A DNA stretch of 64,000 nt, taken from contig JBMNUT010000004.1 in the NCBI GenBank assembly GCA_050946375.1, positions 119,496-183,495 of the forward strand, in the 5' to 3' direction. The stretch's first letter is position 1. Each line of letters begins with the position of its first letter. Shown here piece by piece: positions 24,970-34,411 of this stretch. A program made the translations under genes and the position numbers. This DNA comes from UBA1794 sp050946375 (GTDB lineage Bacteria > Bacteroidota > Bacteroidia > Bacteroidales > Bacteroidaceae). Under the pieces are notes generated by a model. It did no database searches. It was not told the DNA's origin and saw only the letters and a program-made list of their open reading frames with translations.

Positions 24970-26157
24970 TTATTTCAATATCCCTTGCTGACGGAATACT
25001 TTTACCAGCTTCTCTATCGCAATGTCTATCTGCTCCTTCGTGTGCGTAGCCATCAACGAGAAGCGAATCAGCGTATCGCCCGGCGAACATGCAGGAGGCA
25101 CCACGGGATTTACGAATACTCCTTCGTCGAAAAGCAGCTTCGTTACGAGGAACGTCTTCTCCATATCACGCACATAAAGAGGTATAATCGGCGTAGAAGT
25201 ATTGCCTATTTCAAAGCCCAAGTCGCGGAAACTCTTCAAAGCATAGTTTGTGATTTCCCACAAATGTGCTATTCGCTCGGGTTCGGTCTTCATGATGTGC
25301 AGCGCTTCACGTGCGGCAGCCGTAGCGGCAGGCGTATTACTTGCGCTGAAAATGTAGGAGCGGGAGTTGTGACGCAGGTAATTGATTACGCTTTCATCCG
25401 AAGCAACAAAACCGCCGATTGCAGCCAGCGATTTGCTGAACGTACCCATAATCAGGTCTACATCGTTCGAAAGTCCGAAATGGTCGCATGTACCACGTCC
25501 CTGACGGCCTAAGACTCCAAGTCCGTGTGCCTCATCAACCATGATGCTGGCATTATACTTCTTCGACAGACGGACTATTTCGGGCAGATTGGCGAGGTCG
25601 CCTTCCATGCTGAACACTCCGTCTACTACAATCAGTTTCACCGACTCCGGACGACACTTCTGCAGTTCGCGCTCCAAAGCAGCCATATCGTTATGCCGAT
25701 ACTTCAGGGAGGTGGAGAAAGAAAGCCGACGGCCTTCTACGATGGAAGCATGGTCCAGTTCATCACATAATATATAATCATTCCGGTCGGTTACGCACGA
25801 AACGACTCCCAGGTTTACCTGAAATCCCGTAGAATAGATGATGGCATCTTCTTTCCCTACGAATTCTGCCAGTTCCTTCTCGAGTGCCAGATGCAAATCG
25901 AGCGTACCGTTCAAGAATCGGGAGCCTGCGCATCCCGTTCCATATTTACGAGTGGCTTCAATGGCCGCCTCCTTTACGCGCGGATCGTCGGTCAGTCCCA
26001 AATAAGAATTAGAACCGAACATCAAGACCTTACGGCCTCCCATTATGACTTCCGTACCTTGTCCACTTTCTATGCAGCGGAAATATGGATATACCCCTTT
26101 GGCTTTTACCTGTTGAGGTAGCGTATATTTACTTAACTTATCCTGTAATAGACCCAT
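24970..26157 (-). CDS. spt: Serine palmitoyltransferase, alpha-oxoamine synthase family
   Basis: Condenses L-serine with a fatty acyl-CoA to 3-ketosphinganine, the committed step of Bacteroides sphingolipid synthesis. The 395-residue PLP enzyme begins MGLLQDKLSKY and contains MFGSNSYLGLT, GTGCAGSRFLNGT, DELDHASIVEGRRL, VDEAHGLGVLG and the PLP lysine K242 in GTFSKSLAAIGG. From memory it closely matches the Bacteroides SPT rather than KBL or BioF. A -7 box lies 32 bp upstream of the start. It diverges from a lipid-kinase gene, suggesting a lipid locus. Confidence 0.9.
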   Translation of the reverse strand: MGLLQDKLSKYTLPQQVKAKGVYPYFRCIESGQGTEVIMGGRKVLMFGSNSYLGLTDDPRVKEAAIEATRKYGTGCAGSRFLNGTLDLHLALEKELAEFVGKEDAIIYSTGFQVNLGVVSCVTDRNDYILCDELDHASIVEGRRLSFSTSLKYRHNDMAALERELQKCRPESVKLIVVDGVFSMEGDLANLPEIVRLSKKYNASIMVDEAHGLGVLGRQGRGTCDHFGLSNDVDLIMGTFSKSLAAIGGFVASDESVINYLRHNSRSYIFSASNTPAATAAAREALHIMKTEPERIAHLWEITNYALKSFRDLGFEIGNTSTPIIPLYVRDMEKTFLVTKLLFDEGVFVNPVVPPACSPGDTLIRFSLMATHTKEQIDIAIEKLVKVFRQQGILK

Positions 26158-26188
26158 AAATATGGCTGTTCATGTTTTATTCAGGCTG

Positions 26189-26196
26189 CAAAGATA
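26189..26196 (-). promoter_or_regulatory. -7 box TATCTTTG for serine palmitoyltransferase, with TTTG upstream
   Basis: Exact minus-strand TAnnTTTG. A minus-strand TTTG at 26219-26222 stands 22 bp upstream, near the expected -33 position. Confidence 0.65.
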
Positions 26197-26341
26197 AAGT
26201 ATTTAATGCTTTTAACTGCAAATTTCAACGCTAAAATTACCCTTTTAGAGGGAGTTTTTTTGAAAAGTGAGGTATTTTCCCCGTTTTTATAGTATATTCG
26301 CCTCACTTTTTCTTCACCTCATCTACTACGGGAGAAAACGC

Positions 26342-27358
26342 ATGGAAGAGCACAAAAAGAAAATACGTTTCATTATCAACCCTATCTCGGGGACCGAAAA
26401 GAAGAAGGGACTGGAAGCCCTCATAGAGAAAACGACCGACCACGAACAGTATGAAGTAGAAGTTCTTACGACCCGCTACGCCGGACATGCCGAGACACTG
26501 GCACGAGAAGCTGCCGACAACGGATACTACGCCGTAGTGGCCGTAGGAGGCGACGGCACAGTAAACGAAGTAGGGCGCGGCATCCTGCATACCTCCACCG
26601 CATTGGGAATCATACCCTGCGGTTCAGGAAACGGACTTGCCCGGCACTTGCACATTCCTCTCGACCTGCCCAAAGCACTGCAGGCCCTCAATACCGGCCT
26701 CGTAAAGACCATCGACTACGGGCTCATCGGAGAGCACCCCTTCTTCTGTACCTGCGGCGTAGGATTCGACGCGCTGGTCAGCTTCCGATTTTCTACCGAC
26801 AAGAAACGAGGCATGCTCACCTATTTGGAAAAAGCACTCTCCGAGTTTCTCAAGTACCAGCCCGAGACATACGACCTGGAGACTGAAAACGGAACCGTAC
26901 AACACAAGGCATTCCTCATCACCTGCTGCAACGCATCGCAATACGGGAACAATGCCTTCATTTCCCCCAATGCCTCCCTACACGACGGTCTGCTGGACAT
27001 CACCATCCTCGAGCCTTTCACCGCGGTAGAAATACCCAGTCTCGTATTCCAACTTTTCAACAAGCTAATCCTTCAGAACAGCCATATACGCTCGTTTCAA
27101 TGCAAGGAGCTGACCATACACCGCAAGCACGAAGGAGTAGCCCACTTCGACGGAGACCCCGTAATGCTGGGAGCCGACATACATGTACGCATCGTGCAAA
27201 ACGGACTGACCGTCATCACTCCCCGCCAGATTGAATACGCCCCCATCGAGCAGGTGCAAAACCTGATAAATCCTGTCATCAAGGAAGTGACCACATTCAA
27301 CCGCCAGACCATAGCGCGCAACATAGAGTTCCTCAAAAGTCTATTCCGGAAAAAATAA
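26342..27358 (+). CDS. Diacylglycerol/sphingoid-type lipid kinase (DAGK catalytic domain)
   Basis: A 338-residue kinase of the DAGK/YegS/sphingosine kinase superfamily, probably membrane-associated. The nucleotide loop VAVGGDGTVNEVGRGI and CGSGNGLARHLHIP are clear, followed by GVGFDALVS and a C-terminal beta domain (VAHFDGDPVMLG). The open frame runs from 26267, but ATG 26342 starts the conserved EHKKKIRFIINPISG and lies downstream of a near-consensus TATATTCG at 26293. Opposite orientation to serine palmitoyltransferase suggests a sphingoid base, ceramide or DAG substrate; the sequence alone does not decide. Confidence 0.85.
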   Translation: MEEHKKKIRFIINPISGTEKKKGLEALIEKTTDHEQYEVEVLTTRYAGHAETLAREAADNGYYAVVAVGGDGTVNEVGRGILHTSTALGIIPCGSGNGLARHLHIPLDLPKALQALNTGLVKTIDYGLIGEHPFFCTCGVGFDALVSFRFSTDKKRGMLTYLEKALSEFLKYQPETYDLETENGTVQHKAFLITCCNASQYGNNAFISPNASLHDGLLDITILEPFTAVEIPSLVFQLFNKLILQNSHIRSFQCKELTIHRKHEGVAHFDGDPVMLGADIHVRIVQNGLTVITPRQIEYAPIEQVQNLINPVIKEVTTFNRQTIARNIEFLKSLFRKK

Positions 27359-27422
27359 AAAAGACTTGCAGCCATCGGCAAAAAGGTACAAGCCTTTTCC
27401 CGAAAAGCTGCAAGCCCGTTCA
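27349..27422. repeat. TGCA-type tandem repeat array, 3 units, at the lipid-kinase stop codon
   Basis: Units begin AAAAAAGACTTGCAGCC, AAAAAGGTACAAGCC and AAAAGCTGCAAGCC, about 23 bp apart with CGGC/CCCG linkers. The array starts in the last codons of the kinase gene. Confidence 0.75.
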
Positions 27423-27429
27423 TAACGAC

Positions 27430-27470
27430 ATCGGGGGCAACATCCTGAAATGTTACCCCCGATTGTTTTT
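27430..27470. terminator. Bidirectional terminator between convergent lipid kinase and glmS
   Basis: ATCGGGGGCAACAT pairs with ATGTTACCCCCGAT with one mismatch and a 6-nt loop, then TGTTTTT. Confidence 0.85.
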
Positions 27471-27489
27471 ATCCCTTGGAAATTTCGGT

Positions 27490-29361
27490 TTATTCCACCG
27501 TAACAGACTTGGCCAGATTGCGAGGCTGGTCGACATTCAACCCGCGACAAACGGCAATATGGTAAGCCAGAAGTTGCAACGGCAGTATGGTCAACAGCGG
27601 CTCAAGGCACTCGTGTATACGAGGCACCGGTATGCAGATATCCGCGATGTTACTTACCTTCTCATCGCCCTCCGTCACAATCGCAATAATCCGTCCCTTG
27701 CGCGCTTTCACTTCCTCCATATTGGAAATAACTTTTTCATACATCGGATTGTGCGTCACGATAAAGACTACGGGCATTTCCTCGTCTATCAGCGCAATAG
27801 GACCGTGCTTCATCTCGGCAGCCGGATAGCCTTCGGCATGAATGTAACTGATTTCCTTCAATTTGAGAGCCCCTTCCAGCGCAACGGGGTAGTTATACCC
27901 GCGTCCCAGATAGATGAAGTTGCGCGCATACGTAAAGCATGAAGCAATCGAAGCCATATTAGGCTTATCGTTGTGCAGGACTTTTTCCATCAGGTCGGGC
28001 ACTCTATGCAAATCGTGCAGAATTGCCTGAAATTCCTTACTGTCGCAACGTCCATATTCCTTGGCCAAACTCATGGAAAGCATGACGAGTGCTGTCAGCT
28101 GGCCGGTGAAAGCCTTAGTGCTTGCCACTCCGATTTCCGGGCCGACATGTATATAACAGCCCGTATCCGTAGCTCGGGGAATGGAAGAACCGACCACATT
28201 GCAGATTCCAAAAATAAACGCTCCGCGCTCCTTAGCCAGGCTGATGGCAGCCAGCGTATCGGCCGTCTCACCACTTTGTGAAATGGCAATTACCACCTCG
28301 TCGCCCGTCAGGACAGGATCGGAGTAGCGGAATTCAGAAGCATACTCCACCGTGACCGGCACCTTACAGAGATGTTCCAGCAAATATTTCCCGATAAGCC
28401 CGGCATGCCACGAGGTTCCGCACGCCACGATGATATAACGGTTGGCCCGCAGCAGACGTTCTTTGTTGTCGCGCACCGCACTCAGCACAATCTGGTCTTC
28501 CCCCAAACGCCCGCTCATGCAGTTCCGTATGCTGTTGGGCTGCTCGAAGATTTCTTTCAGCATGTAGTGCTCATAACCGCCTTTCTCCAATTGGTCGATA
28601 TCCATATCGATTTTCTGCACATCGGCCTGCACTTTCAAATTCTCCAGATTGATAATCTTAATATCGCGGTTGCGTCTCAAGAGCGCAATTTCTCCGTCGT
28701 TCAAATATATCACCCGGTCCGTGTACTCTACGATAGGAGTCGCATCCGAAGCGACGAAATACTCTCCGTCGCCCAGCCCGACAACCAGCGGACTGCTCTT
28801 GCGTGCACAGAACAAAGCGTCGGGATCTTCACGGTCTATCAGCACCAGAGCGTAAGCCCCCACTACCTTACACAAAGCCAAGCGGAAAGCCGACAAAATG
28901 TCGCGGTGGCTGTTATCCACCCCACCTTTCCCGCTCATTATTGCATTGTACGTATATTCTATCAACTGCACCAGAACTTCCGTGTCGGTATCACTCTTGA
29001 ATGTAAAACCTTTCTCCTCCAACTGCTTCCGCAAGTCGGCATAATTTTCGATGATACCATTATGAATCAAGGCGAAGCGCCCAGACTGCGAAACATGTGG
29101 ATGGGCATTGACCTGGTTCGGCACACCATGAGTCGCCCAACGGGTATGGGCTATTCCGATTGTACCGGAACAGTCCTTGTCGGCCGCATAGTTCTCCAAA
29201 TCGGCCACCTTACCTTGCTGTTTATAGACATTCAGCGCTCCGGAATCCGAAATCAGTGCAACACCTGCGCTGTCATATCCGCGATATTCCAAACGCTTCA
29301 GTCCTTTTATCAATATAGGGTAAGCCGAACGCTCACCCACATATCCTACTATTCCACACAT
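27490..29361 (-). CDS. glmS: Glutamine-fructose-6-phosphate aminotransferase
   Basis: Makes glucosamine-6-phosphate for peptidoglycan and polysaccharides. The N-terminal class II glutaminase uses Cys2 (MCGIVGYVGERSAYPIL; HTRWATHGVPN; HNGIIENY). Two SIS domains follow (VACGTSWHAGLIGKYLLE; AISQSGETADTLA; GRGYNYPVALEGALKLKEIS), and the C-terminus ends DQPRNLAKSVTVE. 623 residues. I see no glmS ribozyme signature upstream, where ugd ends 36 bp away. It is likely transcribed with ugd and the WecA/MraY-type gene. Confidence 0.97.
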   Translation of the reverse strand: MCGIVGYVGERSAYPILIKGLKRLEYRGYDSAGVALISDSGALNVYKQQGKVADLENYAADKDCSGTIGIAHTRWATHGVPNQVNAHPHVSQSGRFALIHNGIIENYADLRKQLEEKGFTFKSDTDTEVLVQLIEYTYNAIMSGKGGVDNSHRDILSAFRLALCKVVGAYALVLIDREDPDALFCARKSSPLVVGLGDGEYFVASDATPIVEYTDRVIYLNDGEIALLRRNRDIKIINLENLKVQADVQKIDMDIDQLEKGGYEHYMLKEIFEQPNSIRNCMSGRLGEDQIVLSAVRDNKERLLRANRYIIVACGTSWHAGLIGKYLLEHLCKVPVTVEYASEFRYSDPVLTGDEVVIAISQSGETADTLAAISLAKERGAFIFGICNVVGSSIPRATDTGCYIHVGPEIGVASTKAFTGQLTALVMLSMSLAKEYGRCDSKEFQAILHDLHRVPDLMEKVLHNDKPNMASIASCFTYARNFIYLGRGYNYPVALEGALKLKEISYIHAEGYPAAEMKHGPIALIDEEMPVVFIVTHNPMYEKVISNMEEVKARKGRIIAIVTEGDEKVSNIADICIPVPRIHECLEPLLTILPLQLLAYHIAVCRGLNVDQPRNLAKSVTVE

Positions 29362-29397
29362 AAGTTCACTTCTGTAGCTTTATTGTTTTCCATTTTA

Positions 29398-30711
29398 TCA
29401 GTTATAGCCAATGCAGGAATACTCGAAACCTGACTCTTCCAATTCTTCCCGCAAATAAATATTCCGTCCGTCCAGCACAAAGGGGTGACGCATGACCTTC
29501 TTCAGCACACTCCAAGCGGGCAGACGGAACTGTTTCCATTCAGTTACCAGAATCAAGGCATCGGCATCGACAGCAGCTTCATACATGTCTTTAGCATACT
29601 GTACTGCTTCGCCTACCCGACGACGGCACTCGTCCATTGCCACCGGGTCGTAGACAACCACCTCGGCACCTTCTTTCTTCAGCCGGTCTATCAGGACCAA
29701 CGAAGGAGCCTCGCGCATATCATCCGTCTCGGGCTTAAAGGCCAATCCCCACAAGGCTATGCGCTTTCCAGCCAAGTCTTTCATCTTGGCCTTGAGTTTC
29801 AGGTAAAGAACTGTCTTCTGGTATTCATTCACTTCTTCCACGGCTTTCAACACACGCATCGAATAGCCATGCTTGTCGGCCGTCTTGATAAGCGCTTTCA
29901 CATCTTTCGGGAAGCATGAGCCGCCATAACCGCAGCCAGGATAGAGAAACTTACTTCCTATCCGTGCATCGCTCCCCAGTCCTTTTCGCACCATGTTCAC
30001 GTCAGCCCCTACCCGCTCGCACAAGTTGGCAATATCATTCATAAATGAAATGCGCGTAGCCAGCATCGAGTTAGCCGCGTACTTAATCATTTCCGCACTC
30101 GGCACATCCGTAAACAGCACACGGAAATTATTCAAAAGAAAAGGACGATACAGCTTCGACATTACTTTCCGGGCACGTTCCGAATCCACACCGACCACCA
30201 CACGGTCAGGACTCATAAAGTCCTTGATGGCAGAACCTTCCTTGAGGAATTCCGGGTTGCTCACCACGTCGAAATCAATCATCACGCCTCGTTTTTCCAG
30301 CTCAGCACGGATTGTCTGTTCCACCTTGCGGGCAGTCCCCACCGGAACGGTACTCTTCGTGACTACAACCACGTATTTATCCATATATTGCCCAATAGTA
30401 CGGGCCACATCCAACACGTAACGCAGATCCGCACTCCCGTCTTCGTCGGGGGGAGTACCCACCGCACTGAACACAACGTCCACACCCGGCAATACATCCG
30501 GCAGAGAAGTCGAAAACTTCAACCGCCCGGCCTTTACGTTCCTTGAGACCATCTCTTCAAGTCCCGGCTCGTAAATGGGAATCTCGCCTTTACTTAATCG
30601 TTCTATCTTGCTTTCGTCGATATCCACGCAAGTTACGCCGATGCCCATCTCCGCAAAACATGTACCAGAAACAAGCCCCACATAACCGGTTCCGACTATA
30701 GCTATATCCAT
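29398..30711 (-). CDS. ugd: UDP-glucose 6-dehydrogenase
   Basis: Oxidises UDP-glucose to UDP-glucuronate in two NAD+-dependent steps, feeding capsule or exopolysaccharide synthesis. NAD-binding GTGYVGLVSGTCFAEMG starts the chain. The middle has KSTVPVGTARKV, SNPEFLKEGSA and KYAANSMLATRISFMNDIA, and the catalytic Cys266 lies in YPGCGYGGSCFPKD. The C-terminal UDP-binding domain includes LWGLAFKPETDDMREAPS. 437 residues. It lies 55 bp from the phosphoglycosyl transferase gene upstream and 36 bp from glmS downstream. Confidence 0.96.
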   Translation of the reverse strand: MDIAIVGTGYVGLVSGTCFAEMGIGVTCVDIDESKIERLSKGEIPIYEPGLEEMVSRNVKAGRLKFSTSLPDVLPGVDVVFSAVGTPPDEDGSADLRYVLDVARTIGQYMDKYVVVVTKSTVPVGTARKVEQTIRAELEKRGVMIDFDVVSNPEFLKEGSAIKDFMSPDRVVVGVDSERARKVMSKLYRPFLLNNFRVLFTDVPSAEMIKYAANSMLATRISFMNDIANLCERVGADVNMVRKGLGSDARIGSKFLYPGCGYGGSCFPKDVKALIKTADKHGYSMRVLKAVEEVNEYQKTVLYLKLKAKMKDLAGKRIALWGLAFKPETDDMREAPSLVLIDRLKKEGAEVVVYDPVAMDECRRRVGEAVQYAKDMYEAAVDADALILVTEWKQFRLPAWSVLKKVMRHPFVLDGRNIYLREELEESGFEYSCIGYN

Positions 30712-30766
30712 ATTTCCGTATTCTTTTTATATAAACAAGCGCCGCTCTTTTCTCCTGCAGCGACCG

Positions 30767-31942
30767 TCAACTCTTCTGAAGCCTCTTCGACCGCCGCGCG
30801 GAATAAACCGCCAGCCACTTGTTGAATCCTATCCCTAACAGGAAATCCAAGATTATTATGAGATTGATATTCAAGAAAAGACTCAGGAGCATATTGAGCA
30901 ACAAAACTGCCAACGAAAGGAGAATAATGAAAATCATTGTCGCATGATGGCTAAACCCTGCATCAATCAATTTGTGATGTATATGATTACGGTCCGGCAT
31001 AAACAAGGGATGCCCCATCATCTTGCGGGTGTACATCACACGGGCCACATCAAATGCCGGCAGGAAAAGCACACTGAACGGAAGCAGGATAGGCATTACG
31101 TCGTAAGTCTCGCCCGGATTCAGCTGCGAATGCTTGATTGCCAGATAGCCCAGCAGGAAACCAATGGCCAACGAACCCGTATCGCCCAAAAACAGCTTGC
31201 GCACCTGACGCATAAATACATTATAATAAAAGAAAGGTATCAACAAGCCTACACAAGCAAAGGAAAGCATACTGTGGAACACCATATTCCGCATAAAGAA
31301 CGAGACGCCCATCGTCACGAAAGCCACAATACTCAGACCCGATGCAAGCCCATCAATACCATCGATAAGGTTGATGGAATTCGTCACCAATACGATGACA
31401 AATATCGAGAAAGGAATAGAAATATAAATCGGCAGCTCGTGCACTCCCAGAATGCCATAAACACTTTCAAAGAAAACGCCTCCGAAACAGAATAAGGCAG
31501 CAGCCAGAATCTGCACCCGGAACTTACCCATGAAAGTAACCCCTACCAAGTCGTCTTTCACTCCGACCAGCAAGAGCAGAATAAGTCCGCACATGAGCAT
31601 GTATAACTCCTGCTGGAAGGACAGCAGACTTGCCTGGTTAAGCATGGCGTACACCTCCGCATTGTTCAGCGAAGGGAACATAAGCTGCAGATTGCCCGAC
31701 TCTATCAGCCAGATACGCAGCGTGAAAATCGTCAGAAACGAGAATATCACCACCGGGACGAAAGAGACTCCGGCCAAACGAGGTGTAGCTACTTTGTGCA
31801 CTTTGCGGGCATCGGGGATGTCATACAAATGCTTCTTGCGCGAAATCAGCAATATCTTGGGCAGGAGAATATTCTCCATCAAGAAAGCCAAGCCAAAGAC
31901 ACATGCCACAGTGAGGGCATTTATCACAATCACAGAGTTCAT
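30767..31942 (-). CDS. Polyprenyl-phosphate HexNAc-1-phosphate transferase, WecA/MraY family
   Basis: An integral inner-membrane enzyme that starts polysaccharide assembly by moving a HexNAc-1-phosphate onto undecaprenyl phosphate. It has about 10 hydrophobic helices and the family motifs GVKDDLVGVT, NSINLIDGIDGLASGLS (DGIDGLA, the Asp-rich catalytic loop), FLGDTGSLAIGFLLGYLAI and FMPDRNHIHHKL. HIHHKL points to WecA-type rather than MraY. The open frame begins at 31999, but a TAATTTTG box at 31969-31976 lies inside that extension, so ATG 31942 is chosen (391 residues). Confidence 0.9.
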   Translation of the reverse strand: MNSVIVINALTVACVFGLAFLMENILLPKILLISRKKHLYDIPDARKVHKVATPRLAGVSFVPVVIFSFLTIFTLRIWLIESGNLQLMFPSLNNAEVYAMLNQASLLSFQQELYMLMCGLILLLLVGVKDDLVGVTFMGKFRVQILAAALFCFGGVFFESVYGILGVHELPIYISIPFSIFVIVLVTNSINLIDGIDGLASGLSIVAFVTMGVSFFMRNMVFHSMLSFACVGLLIPFFYYNVFMRQVRKLFLGDTGSLAIGFLLGYLAIKHSQLNPGETYDVMPILLPFSVLFLPAFDVARVMYTRKMMGHPLFMPDRNHIHHKLIDAGFSHHATMIFIILLSLAVLLLNMLLSLFLNINLIIILDFLLGIGFNKWLAVYSARRSKRLQKS

Positions 31943-31968
31943 CGGCACTATTCCATATATTTTGACGG

Positions 31969-31976
31969 CAAAATTA
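31969..31976 (-). promoter_or_regulatory. -7 box TAATTTTG for the transferase-ugd-glmS operon
   Basis: TAnnTTTG match 27 bp upstream of the chosen ATG. It decides the start codon. Confidence 0.6.
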
Positions 31977-32117
31977 GCATCTTCTCTCCAAAAGAACAAA
32001 AATATCTAAACAAATTATTTTTGTTCGCTATTTTGTTACCGAATCGTAACCCGTTAGCTTTACCTTACCTAATTGTTTATCAAGACTTAGAAGAAATTTT
32101 AAATTCGTACTCTCTCC

Positions 32118-32155
32118 TTTTTTAAAAGCCTTGCACAAAAAAGTGTAATGACTTA
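32118..32155. repeat. Short TGCA-type repeat, about 1.5 units
   Basis: AAAAGCCTTGCAC followed by AAAAAAGTGTAATGACTT lies next to the stop codon of the coiled-coil gene at 32157. Confidence 0.4.
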
Positions 32156-32156
32156 C

Positions 32157-33029
32157 TCAATCTAACGTGAAAGTCTTCGTTCCGATCAGCAAACCATCAG
32201 AAAATATCTCCACACGATAAGAACCTTCGTAGAGAAACTCCTCAACGTTCCAATATACCGTCAGCGGAGTTTCCTCGCCGGTATATTCAATCATTTTCTT
32301 AATGGAATAAGGGATTACGCGATTCTCGTAGCGGAACGTATTGCCATCACCCAGCACCGTATTATTCGGCTTTACAATACGTATGTACACCGCTCTCATG
32401 CCCGTTTCGGCAGTCGGATTACGGGCTATGGAGAAGTCCACCTGCAACTGGGTTACGTCCTTCATCTTACGCGCCTTCTTGCCCTTTTTATTCTTGGCAA
32501 GCAACGAAATATTGGTAGCATCCAGCTGTGCAGCCCGGGATACACGCTCCGTCAAGTCTTCTTTTTCCTGAGCCAGATTAGAAGCACGTACAGCGGCAGC
32601 TTCATATTTGGCGGTCATTTCCTGGTTTTGCGCACGCAGACCCTGATTCTCACGGTTCAGGCTGTCGATCTGTTGCACATAGCTGAAAAGTACTTTACGC
32701 AAAGTGGCCAATTCTTTCTTCAAGCGCCGTATTTCCGAGGCATTCTCGGCCTTTACGGTCCGCAGTTCTTCCAACAGATGCTGCACTTTGGCTTTCTCCG
32801 CTGTCAACTTATGCGCCAGCGAATCGTTCTGAATCGTAAACTGCAATTCATCGTATTTCTTGGCAAAGCTCGTATATTCATCTTCCAATTCCTGACGGTC
32901 GAGTTCAAAATTCTTCGTAAGCTCCACGTTTTCCCGCTTCGAGCGTGTCAGTTCCACAGACACATAAACAACCGCTGCCACCAGCAGGAACAAAACTACG
33001 GCCAAAGGAATCCAAATCCGTTTATTCAT
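32157..33029 (-). CDS. Coiled-coil membrane-anchored protein of unknown function
   Basis: I do not recognise a named family. Residues 5-25 form one hydrophobic helix (WIPLAVVLFLLVAAVVYVSV) after MNKR, an N-in anchor that would place the rest outside the cytoplasm. Residues about 30-180 are charged, leucine-rich coiled coil. A basic KNKKGKKARKMK segment (about 186-198) leads to a beta-rich C-terminal domain (VDFSIARNPTAETGMRAVYI; WNVEEFLYEGSYRVEIFSDG). The architecture suggests a periplasmic spacer or scaffold. It is a single gene with its own -7 box. Confidence 0.8.
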   Translation of the reverse strand: MNKRIWIPLAVVLFLLVAAVVYVSVELTRSKRENVELTKNFELDRQELEDEYTSFAKKYDELQFTIQNDSLAHKLTAEKAKVQHLLEELRTVKAENASEIRRLKKELATLRKVLFSYVQQIDSLNRENQGLRAQNQEMTAKYEAAAVRASNLAQEKEDLTERVSRAAQLDATNISLLAKNKKGKKARKMKDVTQLQVDFSIARNPTAETGMRAVYIRIVKPNNTVLGDGNTFRYENRVIPYSIKKMIEYTGEETPLTVYWNVEEFLYEGSYRVEIFSDGLLIGTKTFTLD

Positions 33030-33077
33030 AAGGCGTACAAAAATGTTTTTTACCGGTACTATATTTCAAAAACGTCG

Positions 33078-33085
33078 CAAAAATA
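33078..33085 (-). promoter_or_regulatory. -7 box TATTTTTG for the coiled-coil gene
   Basis: TAnnTTTG match about 50 bp before the ATG at 33029. Confidence 0.5.
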
Positions 33086-33168
33086 GAGAAATAAACGCAT
33101 CTTCACTTCTCTTTCCCTGGAATTAACGTTAATTATCGCAGCGCTTTCCTACCCCGTTACCACTTCCG

Positions 33169-34185
33169 TCACTCTGCCTTGCTGCCGAGCGCCAACTCTA
33201 TTTCGGACAAGTCCTCATCGGAAAACGGCGGAGCGGAAACAGCCCCCAGATTATCGCGCAACTGTTCTATCGAGCTGGCGCCGACAAGCACAGAAGTAAC
33301 CTCCGGGAAATGCAGGAGCCACGAAAGAGCCATCTGCGGCAACGTCTCCCCTCGGCGACGGGCAATACGGTCGAGCGCATTCAGTTGAGCCAGCAACTGG
33401 GGCGTCAGTGTAGAACGCTTGAGAAATCCGTCGTGCGACATACGCGAACCCGGAGCTACTTCGCCTTTCAGATATTTACCCGTCAGCAATCCCTGCGCCA
33501 ATGGCGAAAAGGCCATGAAGCCTACTCCCGCGGCACGGGCTCCGACAAGAGCCCCATTTTCATAAGGTACGCGCGATAATAAGGAAAAACGCCCTTGATG
33601 CAACAGGCAAGGAACATGCTGCACGCGCAGAAAGGCATACGCCTCTTCGGCCACCGCACGCGGATACTTCGAGATACCGACGTAGAGCGCCTTACCCTGC
33701 CGCACCATGTCGACCAATGCCTGCAAAGTTTCTTCCAGCGGCGTCTGAGGGTCGTAGCGGTGCGAATAGAACACATCTACATAATCCAACTTCATGCGGC
33801 GCAAACTGGCATGCAACGAGGCAAAAAGATGCTTGCGGCTTCCCCATGTGCCGTACGGCCCGGCCCACATGTCGTGACCGGCCTTCGTACTGACAAACAG
33901 TTCGTCGCGATAAGGAGCCAGGTCGTCTCTCATCAGCCGCCCGAACGTCTCTTCAGCCGAACCTGCAGGAGGTCCGTAGTTATTAGCCAAGTCAAACGAC
34001 GTAATGCCATGGTCAAAAGCATAACGCACCATCGAGCGGGCGTTCTCATACGAGTCATCCGCTCCAAAATTGTGCCACAGTCCCAGCGAAAGGACCGGCA
34101 GGAGAACTCCACTCCGCCCGCAACGGCGGTATTCCATGCCGCACGCATATCGGTCGGCAGCTGCACTGTATCGGTTTTCTTCCAT
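33169..34185 (-). CDS. Aldo/keto reductase, YghZ/L-glyceraldehyde-3-phosphate reductase-like
   Basis: A 338-residue NADPH-dependent AKR. Catalytic positions are seen in FDLANNYGPPAGSAE (Asp, Tyr), VSTKAGHDMWAGPYG (Lys) and DVFYSHRYDPQTPLEE (His), and GPPAGSAEETFGRLM is typical of the YghZ/Kv-beta-like branch. The C-terminus LVGASSIEQLRDNLGA binds NADPH. The role is likely aldehyde or methylglyoxal detoxification; the substrate is not provable here. It has its own promoter and diverges from the TonB-dependent receptor. Confidence 0.9.
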   Translation of the reverse strand: MEENRYSAAADRYACGMEYRRCGRSGVLLPVLSLGLWHNFGADDSYENARSMVRYAFDHGITSFDLANNYGPPAGSAEETFGRLMRDDLAPYRDELFVSTKAGHDMWAGPYGTWGSRKHLFASLHASLRRMKLDYVDVFYSHRYDPQTPLEETLQALVDMVRQGKALYVGISKYPRAVAEEAYAFLRVQHVPCLLHQGRFSLLSRVPYENGALVGARAAGVGFMAFSPLAQGLLTGKYLKGEVAPGSRMSHDGFLKRSTLTPQLLAQLNALDRIARRRGETLPQMALSWLLHFPEVTSVLVGASSIEQLRDNLGAVSAPPFSDEDLSEIELALGSKAE

Positions 34186-34243
34186 AACGGTTGTTTTTCA
34201 GTTCATCGTTCAAGTCCCTGTCCCAAGCAGAGGCTTACTGCCA

Positions 34244-34251
34244 CAAAGATA
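34244..34251 (-). promoter_or_regulatory. -7 box TATCTTTG for the YghZ-like reductase
   Basis: Exact TAnnTTTG match about 60 bp before the start at 34185. Confidence 0.6.
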
Positions 34252-34351
34252 CTGTTTTCCGCGTCCACGTCACCCCCGGAACCGCCAAAAGCTGCGCGCC
34301 AAGCGGGAAAATCCTAATAAATGAGGATGGCCGCAAGCTGTGAAAACGCCG

Positions 34352-34359
34352 TATCTTTG
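34352..34359 (+). promoter_or_regulatory. -7 box TATCTTTG for the TonB-dependent receptor
   Basis: Exact match 53 bp before ATG 34412. It overlaps the extended reading frame that begins at 34340, which argues against that earlier start. Confidence 0.6.
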
Positions 34360-34411
34360 CAACCGCAAAAAAGAACACACAACCCTATTCATTCTCAGAA
34401 ACCATACTGAC

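Noticed and set aside
29362..29397. glmS ribozyme
   Set aside because: Only 36 bp separate ugd and glmS, too short for the ribozyme.
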